This document shows, piece after piece, positions 35,573 through 46,051 of a stretch of DNA of 64,000 nucleotides. Position 1 is the stretch's first letter. Every line of letters starts with the position of its first letter. The notes under the pieces were generated by a model. That model was not told the origin of the DNA and ran no database searches. It saw only the letters and a list, made by a program, of their open reading frames with translations. The DNA comes from Microbacterium terrae (GTDB taxonomy: Bacteria > Actinomycetota > Actinomycetes > Actinomycetales > Microbacteriaceae), in NCBI RefSeq assembly GCF_017831975.1, contig NZ_JAFDSS010000001.1, positions 992,001-1,056,000 on the forward strand. The letters are read 5' to 3'. Position numbers and translations under genes: made by a program.

Positions 35573-37279
35573 ATGAGTACGAGCAAAGAGGCGCGCGGCG
35601 CCTCCCACGCACCGCAGGAGGGCGGCCCCGTGCTGTCCGTGAAGAACCTCGGGGTCGAGTTCTGGGTGGGTGACCGCTGGGCGGCCGCAGCCAAGCACGT
35701 CTCCTACGACCTGATGCCGGGCAAGGTGCTGGCGATCGTCGGCGAGTCGGGTTCGGGCAAGAGCACGAGCTCCATGGCGATCATGGGCCTCCTGCCCAAG
35801 AACGCCCGCGTGACCGGCAGCGCGCGCCTCGCGGGCCGCGAACTGGTCGGCGCACCCATCGAGCAGCTCCGCAAAGTGCGCGGCGAGGGGATCTCCGCGA
35901 TCTTCCAGGAGCCGATGACGGCTCTCAACCCGGTTTACACGATCGGGTTCCAGATCTCCGAGACCCTCCTCACGCATCGCTCGAAGATGACGCGCAAGCT
36001 CGCCAAGGAGCGTGCGATCGAGCTGCTCCGCCTGGTCGAGATGCCCGACCCGACCAAGGCGTACAACTCGTACCCGCACCAGCTGTCGGGCGGTCAGCGC
36101 CAGCGCGCGATGATCGCGCAGTCGATCGCGCTCGACCCGCGGGTGCTCGTCGCCGACGAGCCGACGACGGCCCTCGACGTGACGGTGCAGGCCGAGATCC
36201 TCGATCTGCTGCGCAACCTCCACCAGAAGCTGGACTCGGCGATCATCCTGATCACCCACGACATGGGCGTCGTCGCCGACATGGCCGACGACGTCATGGT
36301 CATGAAGGACGGCGCCGTCGTCGAGCACGCCACCGCGGCGAAGATCTTCACCGAGCCGGAGCACCCGTACACGAAGGCGCTCATGGGGGCGGTCCCGCAC
36401 CTCGGCCTCGGTGAGGCGAGCCACGAGATCGCCGTCGACCGCAACGAGGAGACCGCCGCGCTCTACCTGAAGGACGTCTCGATCGACTACCCCAAGCGCG
36501 GCCGGGTGCCCGCGTTCCGGGCCGTCGAGTGCGCTTCGCTGGCGATCATGCCGGGCGAGGTCACCGGGCTCGTCGGCGAGTCGGGATCGGGCAAGACCAC
36601 GATCGCGCGCGCCGTCGTCGGTCTCGTCCCGACCGCGGAGGGGATGCTCCGCGTCGCCGGCCAGGACATGGTGGGCGTCGACGCCAAGGAGCTGCGCGCG
36701 GTGCGCCGCAAGATCGGCATCGTGTTCCAGGACCCGGGTTCGTCGCTCAACCCGCGCTGGCCCGTCGGCGAGTCGATCGGCGAGCCCCTCGAGCTCGCCG
36801 GACGCGGACGCAAGGACATCTCGAAGCGCGTCGAGGACCTCCTCGACCTGGTGGAGCTGCCGCGCGACTTCCGCAACCGCTACCCCCACGAGCTATCGGG
36901 CGGTCAGCGTCAGCGCATCGGCATCGCCCGCGCACTCGCGCTCGACCCGACGGTGCTCGTGGCCGACGAGCCGACCAGCGCGCTCGACGTGTCGGTGCAG
37001 GCTCGCGTGCTGGAGCTGCTCCAGCAGATCCAGAAGGAGAAGCAGTTCGCGACGCTCTTCGTGACGCACGACCTCGCCGTCGTCGATCTGCTCGCCGACC
37101 GCATCGCGGTGATGCAGCACGGCAAGATCGTCGAGCAGGGCTCGAAGGAGCAGATCCTCCGCAACCCGCAGAACGACTACACCAAGCGGCTGATCTCGGC
37201 CGTGCCGGTGCCCGACCCGGTGGAGCAGAAGCAGCGCCGCGCGGCCCGCGCGGCCCTGCTCGGACGCACCGCGAGCTGA
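35573..37279 (+). CDS. Peptide ABC importer ATPase with two fused NBDs (DppD-DppF type)
   Basis: 568 aa. Both nucleotide-binding domains are complete: Walker A VGESGSGKSTSSMAIM and VGESGSGKTTIARAVV; signatures LSGGQRQRAMIAQSIAL and LSGGQRQRIGIARALAL; Walker B VLVADEPTTALDVT and VLVADEPTSALDVS. Each half has the OppD/F-type C-terminal extension (HPYTKALMGAVPHLG and DYTKRLISAVPVPDP). It energises the two permeases. A GAGGGA site precedes the ATG. A near-perfect palindrome terminates the operon. Confidence 0.95.
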   Translation: MSTSKEARGASHAPQEGGPVLSVKNLGVEFWVGDRWAAAAKHVSYDLMPGKVLAIVGESGSGKSTSSMAIMGLLPKNARVTGSARLAGRELVGAPIEQLRKVRGEGISAIFQEPMTALNPVYTIGFQISETLLTHRSKMTRKLAKERAIELLRLVEMPDPTKAYNSYPHQLSGGQRQRAMIAQSIALDPRVLVADEPTTALDVTVQAEILDLLRNLHQKLDSAIILITHDMGVVADMADDVMVMKDGAVVEHATAAKIFTEPEHPYTKALMGAVPHLGLGEASHEIAVDRNEETAALYLKDVSIDYPKRGRVPAFRAVECASLAIMPGEVTGLVGESGSGKTTIARAVVGLVPTAEGMLRVAGQDMVGVDAKELRAVRRKIGIVFQDPGSSLNPRWPVGESIGEPLELAGRGRKDISKRVEDLLDLVELPRDFRNRYPHELSGGQRQRIGIARALALDPTVLVADEPTSALDVSVQARVLELLQQIQKEKQFATLFVTHDLAVVDLLADRIAVMQHGKIVEQGSKEQILRNPQNDYTKRLISAVPVPDPVEQKQRRAARAALLGRTAS

Positions 37280-37301
37280 CACCCGGCGGCATCCGTCATC
37301 C

Positions 37302-37343
37302 GCCTGAGGGCCCGCGCACCGCACGGTGCGCGGGCCCTCAGGC
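37302..37343 (+). terminator. Strong terminator after the importer operon (20-bp stem)
   Basis: GCCTGAGGGCCCGCGCACCG and its complement are separated by only 2 nt, so a 16-18 bp stem would form. Position 22 bp after the ATPase stop fits an operon end. Confidence 0.85.
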
Positions 37344-37362
37344 TTCGCCCCGCGGCCTGCGG

Positions 37363-37368
37363 TAGGCT
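37363..37368 (+). promoter_or_regulatory. typA promoter -10 box
   Basis: TAGGCT lies 70 nt before the typA ATG, giving a leader of about 60 nt with an AAGGA ribosome site; no clear -35 is seen. Confidence 0.45.
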
Positions 37369-37437
37369 TGACCGTCGCTCGTGTGCCGATCGCACCGACG
37401 GCATCCGAAACTTTCCCACTCTCGCAAGGATTCCCTC

Positions 37438-39351
<1,914 letters not shown>

Positions 39352-39369
39352 CCTGAATCGCACGACCGG

Positions 39370-39401
39370 CACCGGGCCACCCGCATCGCGGCGGCCCGGT
39401 G
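39370..39401 (+). terminator. Terminator after typA
   Basis: CACCGGGCC and GGCCCGGTG form a 9-bp stem with a 14-nt loop, 18 bp after the stop codon. Confidence 0.6.
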
Positions 39402-39421
39402 TCGTCGTCTCCGGCCGTCGA

Positions 39422-39427
39422 TAGCAT
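39422..39427 (+). promoter_or_regulatory. Leaderless -10 box (azlC)
   Basis: TAGCAT lies 6 nt before the GTG at 39434. Confidence 0.55.
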
Positions 39428-39433
39428 CGGACG

Positions 39434-40207
39434 GTGACCGACGCGCACTTCGACGACGCCGCGGCGCCGGGCGAGGCCCGTCGCGCCGCCCGCGAGGCGG
39501 CGGGGGTGGCGATCGCCACGAGCGCCTACGGCATCTCGTTCGGCGCGCTGGCGGTCGCTGCCGGACTCGACGTCTGGCAGACCTGCGTGCTGAGCCTCCT
39601 GATGTTCACCGGCGGGTCGCAGTTCGCGTTCGTCGGGGTGATCGCCTCGGGCGGCCTCGCCGCTGCGCCGGCGGCGATCGCGTCGGCGGCCCTGCTGGGC
39701 GTGCGCAACGCGGCGTACGGGATGCGGATGTCGCCGATCATCGGCGCCGGGTTCTGGCGCCGCGCCGCGGCATCCGTCTTCACCATCGACGAGTCGACCG
39801 CCGTCGCGCTCGCGCAGTCCTCGGCCCGTGCGCGCACCGTCGGGTTCTGGGTGACCGGCATCGGCATCTACGTCGGCTGGAACATCTCCACCCTCGCCGG
39901 AGCGCTCCTCGGCGACGTGCTGGGCGACGTGCGCGCCTACGGCCTCGACGCCGCCGCTGCGGCGGCCTTCCTCGCGCTGCTGTGGCCGCGTCTGCGTGCA
40001 CGCCAGCCGATCGTGGTGGGCGTCGCTGCGGCCGTCGTCGCGACGATGCTGACACCGGTTCTCATGCCGGGACTGCCCGTGATCATCGCTGCCCTGGTGG
40101 CGGTGGTCGTCGGCTGGGCGAACTGGTTCTCGTCGCCGGTGCGCCGCGCGAGCGGGCAGGACTGGGACGAGCCCGACGATGTGCCCGAGCGCGGAGGACT
40201 CCCGTGA
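39434..40207 (+). CDS. azlC: Branched-chain amino acid exporter subunit AzlC
   Basis: 257 aa with about seven membrane helices. Family landmarks are YGISFGALAVAAGLDVWQT, LMFTGGSQFAFVGVI, AALLGVRNAAYGMRMSPII and FTIDESTAVALAQS. With AzlD it exports branched-chain amino acids in other bacteria. The C-terminal tail (about 28 residues) is acidic and Arg-rich. Its stop overlaps the azlD GTG (GTGA). Confidence 0.93.
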   Translation: MTDAHFDDAAAPGEARRAAREAAGVAIATSAYGISFGALAVAAGLDVWQTCVLSLLMFTGGSQFAFVGVIASGGLAAAPAAIASAALLGVRNAAYGMRMSPIIGAGFWRRAAASVFTIDESTAVALAQSSARARTVGFWVTGIGIYVGWNISTLAGALLGDVLGDVRAYGLDAAAAAAFLALLWPRLRARQPIVVGVAAAVVATMLTPVLMPGLPVIIAALVAVVVGWANWFSSPVRRASGQDWDEPDDVPERGGLP

Positions 40208-40518
40208 CGCTCTGGAACGCGATCCTCATCGCGTCGATCATCTGCGTGGCGCTCAAGACCGCCGGGTACCTCGTGCCGGCGCGCGTGCTCGAAGCCCCGC
40301 GCGTCTCGCGGATCGCCGACCTGCTCACGGTGGCGCTCCTCGCCGCCCTCGTGGCGGTGCAGACGCTCGGCGTCGGGCAGGAGCTGGTGGTGGATGCGCG
40401 CGTCCCTGCGCTGCTCGTCGCCGCCGGGCTCCTGCTGATCCGCGCCCCGTTCCTGGTTGTCGTGGTCGCCGCGGCCCTCACCGCGGCGCTGCTGCGCCTG
40501 TGGGGCTGGGCAGGCTGA
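40204..40518 (+). CDS. azlD: AzlD-family membrane protein
   Basis: 104 aa with three or four hydrophobic helices: LWNAILIASIICVALKTAGYL, ADLLTVALLAALVAVQTLG and FLVVVVAAALTAALLRL. The pattern KTAGYLVPARVLE near the N-terminus is typical of AzlD. It is translationally coupled to azlC and is the small partner of that exporter. Confidence 0.93.
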   Translation: MTLWNAILIASIICVALKTAGYLVPARVLEAPRVSRIADLLTVALLAALVAVQTLGVGQELVVDARVPALLVAAGLLLIRAPFLVVVVAAALTAALLRLWGWAG

Positions 40519-40560
40519 CCGCCGGCGCCTGCAGAGCCGGTGGAGCGGCAGCGGCGCGGG

Positions 40561-40566
40561 TAGCAT
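40561..40566 (+). promoter_or_regulatory. Leaderless -10 box (membrane protein at 40573)
   Basis: TAGCAT lies 6 nt before the ATG at 40573. Confidence 0.5.
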
Positions 40567-40572
40567 CGGAGG

Positions 40573-40938
40573 ATGCGCTCGCTCTCGCTCGCCCGCGTGG
40601 GCACCTGGCTCGTCGGTGGAATCGTCGGTCTCGTCTACGGTGCAGCGGGCACGGTGGCGCACGCCTACAGCGTCGGCTGGTTCCCCCTCGGGCTCGTGCT
40701 GGGGATCATCGGATGCGGCGCGCTCCTGGTCGCCGTGCGGCTGCTCACCGAGGATCGCTGGGCGGCGCTCGCGGCGGGGCTGGGCATGATGGTCGCGACG
40801 TTGATGTTCTCGGGCAGCGGCCCCGGCGGATCGGTCGTCGTCCCGCAGACGGGGCTCGCGATGGTCTGGACCATCGCGCTCCCGCTGATCGTCGCCGGAG
40901 TGGTCGCGTGGCCGCAGCGCATGGCCCCTGCGGACTGA
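40573..40938 (+). CDS. Four-helix membrane protein, unknown function (DUF6113-like)
   Basis: 121 aa with four hydrophobic stretches: LVGGIVGLVYGAAGTVAHAY, WFPLGLVLGIIGCGALLVAV, WAALAAGLGMMVATLMFSG and GLAMVWTIALPLIVAGVVAW. No catalytic motif is seen. I associate this pattern with the actinobacterial DUF6113 family, but this was not checked. It immediately precedes fdxA on the same strand with a separate promoter. Confidence 0.7.
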   Translation: MRSLSLARVGTWLVGGIVGLVYGAAGTVAHAYSVGWFPLGLVLGIIGCGALLVAVRLLTEDRWAALAAGLGMMVATLMFSGSGPGGSVVVPQTGLAMVWTIALPLIVAGVVAWPQRMAPAD

Positions 40939-40955
40939 GCGCACCCGCGGCTGGG

Positions 40956-40961
40956 TAGACT
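40956..40961 (+). promoter_or_regulatory. Leaderless -10 box (fdxA)
   Basis: TAGACT lies 6 nt before the GTG at 40968. Confidence 0.55.
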
Positions 40962-40967
40962 GGCTGC

Positions 40968-41288
40968 GTGACGTATGTGATCGCTCTTCCGTGTGTGGAC
41001 GTCAAGGACCGCGCGTGCATCGACGAGTGCCCCGTGGACTGCATCTACGAGGGTGAGCGGTCGCTGTACATCCACCCCGACGAGTGCGTCGACTGCGGCG
41101 CCTGCGAACCGGTGTGCCCCGTCGAGGCGATCTACTACGAAGACGACCTCCCCGACGAGTGGCAGGACTACTACAAGGCCAACGTCGAGTTCTTCGACGA
41201 CATCGGCTCCCCGGGCGGCGCCGCCAAGACCGGCGTCATCGCGAAGGACCACCCGATCATCTCGGCGCTCCCTCCGCAGGATCACTGA
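40968..41288 (+). CDS. fdxA: Seven-iron ferredoxin FdxA
   Basis: 106 aa. The N-terminal cluster region [16 protein letters not shown] and the second region [21 protein letters not shown] give the [3Fe-4S]/[4Fe-4S] arrangement of actinobacterial FdxA. The tail ([20 protein letters not shown]) is conserved in the family. It serves as an electron carrier. It lies 2 bp before dapC, an arrangement I recall as common in actinobacteria. The start is GTG in a leaderless context. Confidence 0.96.
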   Translation: MTYVIALPCVDVKDRACIDECPVDCIYEGERSLYIHPDECVDCGACEPVCPVEAIYYEDDLPDEWQDYYKANVEFFDDIGSPGGAAKTGVIAKDHPIISALPPQDH

Positions 41289-41290
41289 TC

Positions 41291-42400
41291 GTGGGGGTCG
41301 CCGACCTCGCCGACTACCCGTGGGATGCCGTCGCGCCGTATGCGAAGCGCGCACGGGAGCATGCGGGCGGCATCGTCGACTTGTCGATCGGATCCCCGGT
41401 CGATGAGACCCCCGCGCTGGTGCGCGACGCCCTCGCGGCAGCGACCGATGCCCACGCCTACCCGCAGACGATGGGAACTCCAGCGCTGCGCGAGGCGATC
41501 GTCGCCTGGTACGCCCGCCGTCGCGGCGTGACGGGTCTCGGCACCGAGAACGTGCTGCCCACGGTCGGCTCGAAGGAGCTCGTCGCACTTCTGCCGCTGC
41601 TCCTCGGCCTCGGTCCGGGCGACGTCGTCGTGCATCCGCGGGCGGCGTACCCGACGTACGAGGTGGGAGCTCGCCTGGTGGGCGCGACGCCGTTCGCGTC
41701 GGACGACCCCGCCGAGTGGCCCGCCGCGACCCGGCTGGTGTGGGTCAACTCGCCCGGCAACCCCGACGGCCGGGTGCTCGACGTCCCGGCACTGCGATCC
41801 GCGCGCGTGCACGCGCGGGAGCTCGGAGCGGTGCTCGCATCCGACGAGTGCTACGCCGAACTCGGCTGGGACGCCCCGTGGGATGAGCAGCCCATACCGT
41901 CGGCGCTCGATCCTGCAGTGACCGACGGCGACCTCACCGGTGTGCTGTCGGTGTACTCGCTGAGCAAGCAGTCGAACCTCGCCGGGTACCGCGCCGCCTT
42001 CCTCGCCGGCGACGCGGACGTGGTCGGCGGCCTCCTCACCGCCCGCAAGCACCTCGGGCTCATGCTCCCGTGGCCCGTGCAGCAGGCCATGGAGGCGGCC
42101 CTCGCCGACGACGAGCACGTCGCGCGGCAGAAGGAGCTGTACCGCGCTCGGCGCGCACTGCTCAAGCCCGCTGTCGAAGCCGCGGGATTCCGCGTCGACG
42201 CGAGCGAGGCCGGGCTCTACCTCTGGGCGACGGAGGGTCGTGACGCGTGGGAGAGCGTGGGCCGGCTCGCCGATCTCGGAATCCTCGCCGGCCCCGGCCA
42301 CTTCTACGGGGCGCACCACCCGAATCACGTGCGCCTGTCGCTCACGGCGACCGACGAGCGCATCGCCGCGGCGGCGGCTCGGCTCCACGGGGCCGGGTGA
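41291..42400 (+). CDS. dapC: Succinyldiaminopimelate transaminase DapC
   Basis: 369 aa class I aminotransferase. The PLP lysine is in VYSLSKQSNLAGYRAAF; cofactor-binding segments include NVLPTVGSKELVALLPLL and VLASDECYAELGW. It converts N-succinyl-2-amino-6-ketopimelate to N-succinyl-LL-DAP for lysine and peptidoglycan. The first in-frame GTG 2 bp after fdxA is chosen; a weak AGGA lies upstream. With dapD and dapE nearby, three enzymes of the succinylase branch lie within 5 kb. Confidence 0.93.
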   Translation: MGVADLADYPWDAVAPYAKRAREHAGGIVDLSIGSPVDETPALVRDALAAATDAHAYPQTMGTPALREAIVAWYARRRGVTGLGTENVLPTVGSKELVALLPLLLGLGPGDVVVHPRAAYPTYEVGARLVGATPFASDDPAEWPAATRLVWVNSPGNPDGRVLDVPALRSARVHARELGAVLASDECYAELGWDAPWDEQPIPSALDPAVTDGDLTGVLSVYSLSKQSNLAGYRAAFLAGDADVVGGLLTARKHLGLMLPWPVQQAMEAALADDEHVARQKELYRARRALLKPAVEAAGFRVDASEAGLYLWATEGRDAWESVGRLADLGILAGPGHFYGAHHPNHVRLSLTATDERIAAAAARLHGAG

Positions 42401-42466
42401 CCGGAGGAATCCTCCACGTCGGGCCGTGAGCCTTTGGCCGTGTCAACAGTAGGCGTGCGCGCCCAC

Positions 42467-42472
42467 TAGGCT
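42467..42472 (+). promoter_or_regulatory. Possible gltA promoter -10 box
   Basis: TAGGCT lies in the 192-bp gap between dapC and gltA and would give a leader of about 115 nt. No matching -35 or conserved leader structure was seen. Nothing else was recognised in the gap. Confidence 0.35.
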
Positions 42473-42592
42473 GTAGAGGCGCACAGGTGCGGCTATCTCG
42501 CCCATCGTGCGCACCGGCCGCCCGGCCGCGCATCCCACATCGCGTCCCGGCCGAATGACCCCCGGAACGACCAGAAATCGCGAGGAGGCGCC

Positions 42593-43891
42593 GTGAACGA
42601 CGCGGGCACCCAGCAGGAGAAGGCCACACTCACGGTCGACGGCAAGGCCGTCGAATTCCCGATCCTGCACGCCACAGACGGCTCGTCGAGCATCGACTTC
42701 GCGAGCCTGACGCGCCAGACCGGCCACACGGCGCTCGACTACGGATTCGTCAACACCGCGGCGACGAAGTCGGCGATCACGTACATCGACGGCGACAAGG
42801 GCATCCTGCGCTACCGCGGCTACCCGATCGAGCAGTTGGCGAAGAACAGCACGTATCTCGAGGTCGCCTGGCTGCTCATCTACGGTGAGCTCCCGACGGC
42901 CGACGAACTGGCCGAGTTCGACAACAAGATCCGCCGGCACACACTGCTGCACGAGGACCTCAAGCGCTTCTTCCCCGCGCTCCCGCACACCGCGCACCCG
43001 ATGTCGGTCCTCTCGGCCGCCACCGCGGCGCTCTCGACGTACTACGAGAACGAGTCCGACCCGAACAACCCCGAGCACGTCGAGCTCAACACGATCCGCA
43101 TGATCGCCAAGCTCCCCGTGATCGCGGCGTACGCGCACAAGAAGAGCGTCGGCCAGGCCTTCCTCTACCCCGACAACTCGCTCGGCTTCGTCGACAACTT
43201 CCTGAAGCTCAACTTCGGCGTGCTGTCCGAGGTCTACGAGGTCAACCCGGTCATGTCGCGCGCCCTCGAGCGCCTGCTCATCCTCCACGAAGACCACGAG
43301 CAGAACGCCTCGACGTCGACGGTGCGCCTGGTGGGCTCGACCGGGGCGAACCAGTTCTCCTCCATCTCGGCCGGCATCAACGCCCTCTACGGTCCGCTGC
43401 ACGGTGGAGCCAACGAGGCGGTCCTCGACATGCTCGGCCGCATCCGCGACTCGGGCGAGAGCGTGCAGCGCTTCGTCGAGCGGGTCAAGAACAAGGAAGA
43501 CGGCGTGAAGCTCATGGGCTTCGGGCACCGCGTCTACAAGAACTACGACCCGCGTGCGAAGCTCGTGAAGGAGTCGGCCGACGAGGTGCTCGAGGCGCTC
43601 GGCGTCAGCGACCCGCTTCTCGACCTCGCGAAGGAGCTCGAGGAGATCGCCCTCAACGACGACTACTTCCGGGAGCGTCGCCTCTACCCGAACGTGGACT
43701 TCTACACGGGCGTCATCTACAAGGCGATGGGCTTCCCGACCCGCATGTTCACCGTGCTGTTCGCGATCGGCCGCCTTCCCGGCTGGCTCGCCCAGTGGCG
43801 CGAGGCCACCCGCGACCCGCAGACCAAGATCGGCCGCCCGCAGCAGCTGTACATCGGCGCGGGCGAGCGCAATTACCCCGGTCAGGGCTGA
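42593..43891 (+). CDS. gltA: Citrate synthase (type II, hexameric family)
   Basis: 432 aa. The active-site regions are NEAVLDMLGRIRDSGE after PLHGGA (catalytic His), the citrate-binding GFGHRVYKNYDPRAKLVKE (His and Arg), and the catalytic aspartate in NVDFYTGVIYKAMGFP. It condenses acetyl-CoA and oxaloacetate for the TCA cycle. GAGGAGG precedes the GTG. A bidirectional hairpin separates it from the convergent dapD. Confidence 0.96.
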   Translation: MNDAGTQQEKATLTVDGKAVEFPILHATDGSSSIDFASLTRQTGHTALDYGFVNTAATKSAITYIDGDKGILRYRGYPIEQLAKNSTYLEVAWLLIYGELPTADELAEFDNKIRRHTLLHEDLKRFFPALPHTAHPMSVLSAATAALSTYYENESDPNNPEHVELNTIRMIAKLPVIAAYAHKKSVGQAFLYPDNSLGFVDNFLKLNFGVLSEVYEVNPVMSRALERLLILHEDHEQNASTSTVRLVGSTGANQFSSISAGINALYGPLHGGANEAVLDMLGRIRDSGESVQRFVERVKNKEDGVKLMGFGHRVYKNYDPRAKLVKESADEVLEALGVSDPLLDLAKELEEIALNDDYFRERRLYPNVDFYTGVIYKAMGFPTRMFTVLFAIGRLPGWLAQWREATRDPQTKIGRPQQLYIGAGERNYPGQG

Positions 43892-43910
43892 CACGCCGCA
43901 CGTCCGCACA

Positions 43911-43946
43911 TGACAAGAGGCCCGGGAGCACCCGGGCCTCTCGTCA
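43911..43946. terminator. Bidirectional terminator between gltA and dapD
   Basis: GAGGCCCGGG and CCCGGGCCTC form a perfect stem with a 4-nt loop, extended by TGACA/TCGTCA with one mismatch to about 16 bp. Confidence 0.85.
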
Positions 43947-43956
43947 TGCTTGCACG

Positions 43957-44910
43957 TCAGGCGTGCAGTGCCTCGTTGAGGGTCACGCCGACCCCGGCGC
44001 GCCCCACGGCTTCGACGGCGCCCGATACGGAGTTGCGCCGGAAGAGGATGCCGTCACGGCCTGAGAGCTCGGCACCCTTGACGATCGGGCGGCTGCCGTC
44101 GGCGGTGGGAGCCGCGTCGGCGAGGACGATCTTCGTGCCGGCGGTGACATACAGGCCCGCCTCCACGACGCAGTCGTCGCCGAGCGAGATGCCGATGCCC
44201 GAGTTCGCGCCGAGCAGGGTGCGGGCTCCGATGGAGACCTTGTGGGTGCCGCCGCCCGACAGGGTGCCCATGATCGAGGCGCCGCCGCCGATGTCGCTGC
44301 CGTCGCCGACCACCACGCCCTGCGAGATGCGGCCTTCGACCATCGACTGGCCGACGGTGCCGGCGTTGAAGTTGACGAACCCCTCGTGCATCACGGTGGT
44401 GCCGGGGGAGAGGTGGGCACCGAGACGGACGCGGGATGCATCGGCGATGCGCACGCCCGCGGGGGTGACGTAGTCGAGGAGCCGCGGGAACTTGTCGAGG
44501 CCCTGCACCTGGATGCCGGCGCGGAGGAGCGCCGGGCGCAGCCGCGTGAGGTCGTCGGGGTGAACGGGTCCGGCGTTCGTCCAGGCGACGTTCGGGAGGT
44601 GCCCGAAGATGCCGTCGAGGTTGACCTCGTTCGGCTTCGCGAGCAGGTGCGAGAGCGCGTGAAGTCGCAGGTAGGCGTCGGACGTCGATGCGGGGGCGGC
44701 ATCGAGGTCGATCTCGACGAGCACCGCTGCCACGGTCACGCCGCGCCGCTCGTCGGCACCGATCAGGTGGCCGAAGCGACCCGCAGCCGCGTCGAGGTCG
44801 AAACCGGCCGGCGCGGCGCCCGCCTGCGGCTCGGGGTACCACGTGTCGAGAACCGTGCCGTCGCCTGCCGTCGTCGCGAGGCCGACGCCCCACACCCATC
44901 GTTCACTCAT
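43957..44910 (-). CDS. dapD: Tetrahydrodipicolinate N-succinyltransferase DapD
   Basis: 317 aa, the length of the actinobacterial DapD subgroup. Left-handed beta-helix hexapeptide repeats run from about residue 150 to 270 ([60 protein letters not shown]). It succinylates tetrahydrodipicolinate, the step before DapC. It has its own leaderless promoter, divergent from dapE. Confidence 0.95.
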   Translation of the reverse strand: MSERWVWGVGLATTAGDGTVLDTWYPEPQAGAAPAGFDLDAAAGRFGHLIGADERRGVTVAAVLVEIDLDAAPASTSDAYLRLHALSHLLAKPNEVNLDGIFGHLPNVAWTNAGPVHPDDLTRLRPALLRAGIQVQGLDKFPRLLDYVTPAGVRIADASRVRLGAHLSPGTTVMHEGFVNFNAGTVGQSMVEGRISQGVVVGDGSDIGGGASIMGTLSGGGTHKVSIGARTLLGANSGIGISLGDDCVVEAGLYVTAGTKIVLADAAPTADGSRPIVKGAELSGRDGILFRRNSVSGAVEAVGRAGVGVTLNEALHA

Positions 44911-44917
44911 GCTGTCA

Positions 44918-44923
44918 ACGCTA
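44918..44923 (-). promoter_or_regulatory. Leaderless -10 box (dapD)
   Basis: On the minus strand TAGCGT lies 7 nt before the ATG at 44910. Confidence 0.5.
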
Positions 44924-44962
44924 GCGCGCCGCTGCGCGCCGTCGTGTCCGATGACGGCTGGC

Positions 44963-44968
44963 TAGACT
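44963..44968 (+). promoter_or_regulatory. Leaderless -10 box (dapE)
   Basis: TAGACT lies 6 nt before the ATG at 44975. With the dapD box it forms a 64-bp divergent promoter region. Confidence 0.55.
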
Positions 44969-44974
44969 CGGGGG

Positions 44975-46051
44975 ATGCCGGTGCTCGATCTGTCAGCCTC
45001 CTCTCTCGACATCACGCGCACGATCTGCGACATCCCGAGTGTGTCAGGCGATGAGGTCACCCTCGCCGACGCCATCCACGAGGCGATCGCCGACCTGCCG
45101 CATCTGCAGATCCACCGCGACGGCGACACGATCGTCGCGCGCACCGACCTCGGGCGGGCGCAGCGCGTGGCGATCGCGGGGCACATCGACACCGTGCCGA
45201 TCAACGCGAACCTCCCCACACGCGACATCGAGATCGACGGCGTGCCGCATCTCTGGGGGCGTGGGACCGTCGACATGAAGGCGGGCGTCGCGGTTCAGCT
45301 CAAGCTGGCCGCGGAGCTCGCCGACCCCCGCGTCGACATCACGTGGATGTGGTACGACCACGAAGAGGTCGACGCCGACCTCAACGGACTGACCCGCCTC
45401 GCGCGCACGCGCCCCGACCTGTTCGCAGCCGACTTCGCGATCCTGGGTGAGCCGTCGAACGGCGCCGTCGAGGGCGGCTGCAACGGCAACCTGCGCGCAA
45501 TCGCCCGCACCCACGGCGTCCGGGCGCACAGCGCCCGCGCATGGATCGGCGAGAACGCCATCCACCGTGCGGCGCCCATCCTCACCCGCCTCGCCGAATA
45601 CCGCCCGCGCGAGATCGAGGTCGAGGGTCTGGCATACCGCGAGGGACTCAACGCCGTGCGCATCGGCGGGGGCGTGGCAGGCAACGTCATCCCCGACCTG
45701 TGCGAGGTCGAGGTGAACTACCGCTTCGCTCCGAGTCGCAGCGCCGCCGAGGCGGAGCAGCACGTCCGCGACGTCCTGGAGGGCTTCGACGTCGAGATCG
45801 TCGATCTCGCCGCGGGTGCACGCCCCGGGCTCGACGCGCCGCTCGCGCAGGAGTTCCTCGCGGCGGTCGGCGCCGAGCCGCGCCCGAAGTACGGCTGGAC
45901 CGATGTCGCGCGGTTCAGTGCGATGGGCGTCCCCGCCGTGAACTACGGCCCCGGCGACCCCCACCTCGCCCACCACGACGAGGAGCGGGTGCCGGTGGAG
46001 CAGATCGCCTCGGTCGAGGCCGGTCTGCGGACGTGGCTGGCGAAGCGCTGA
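44975..46051 (+). CDS. dapE: Succinyl-diaminopimelate desuccinylase DapE
   Basis: 358 aa M20-family metallopeptidase. The zinc-site motifs are VAIAGHIDTVP, LWGRGTVDMKAGVA, MWYDHEEVDADLN (catalytic Glu) and FAILGEPSNGAVEGGCNG; the last zinc ligand is in NYGPGDPHLAHHDEE. It releases LL-diaminopimelate. Its 3' end overlaps the start of the mannosyltransferase gene, suggesting cotranscription. Confidence 0.95.
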   Translation: MPVLDLSASSLDITRTICDIPSVSGDEVTLADAIHEAIADLPHLQIHRDGDTIVARTDLGRAQRVAIAGHIDTVPINANLPTRDIEIDGVPHLWGRGTVDMKAGVAVQLKLAAELADPRVDITWMWYDHEEVDADLNGLTRLARTRPDLFAADFAILGEPSNGAVEGGCNGNLRAIARTHGVRAHSARAWIGENAIHRAAPILTRLAEYRPREIEVEGLAYREGLNAVRIGGGVAGNVIPDLCEVEVNYRFAPSRSAAEAEQHVRDVLEGFDVEIVDLAAGARPGLDAPLAQEFLAAVGAEPRPKYGWTDVARFSAMGVPAVNYGPGDPHLAHHDEERVPVEQIASVEAGLRTWLAKR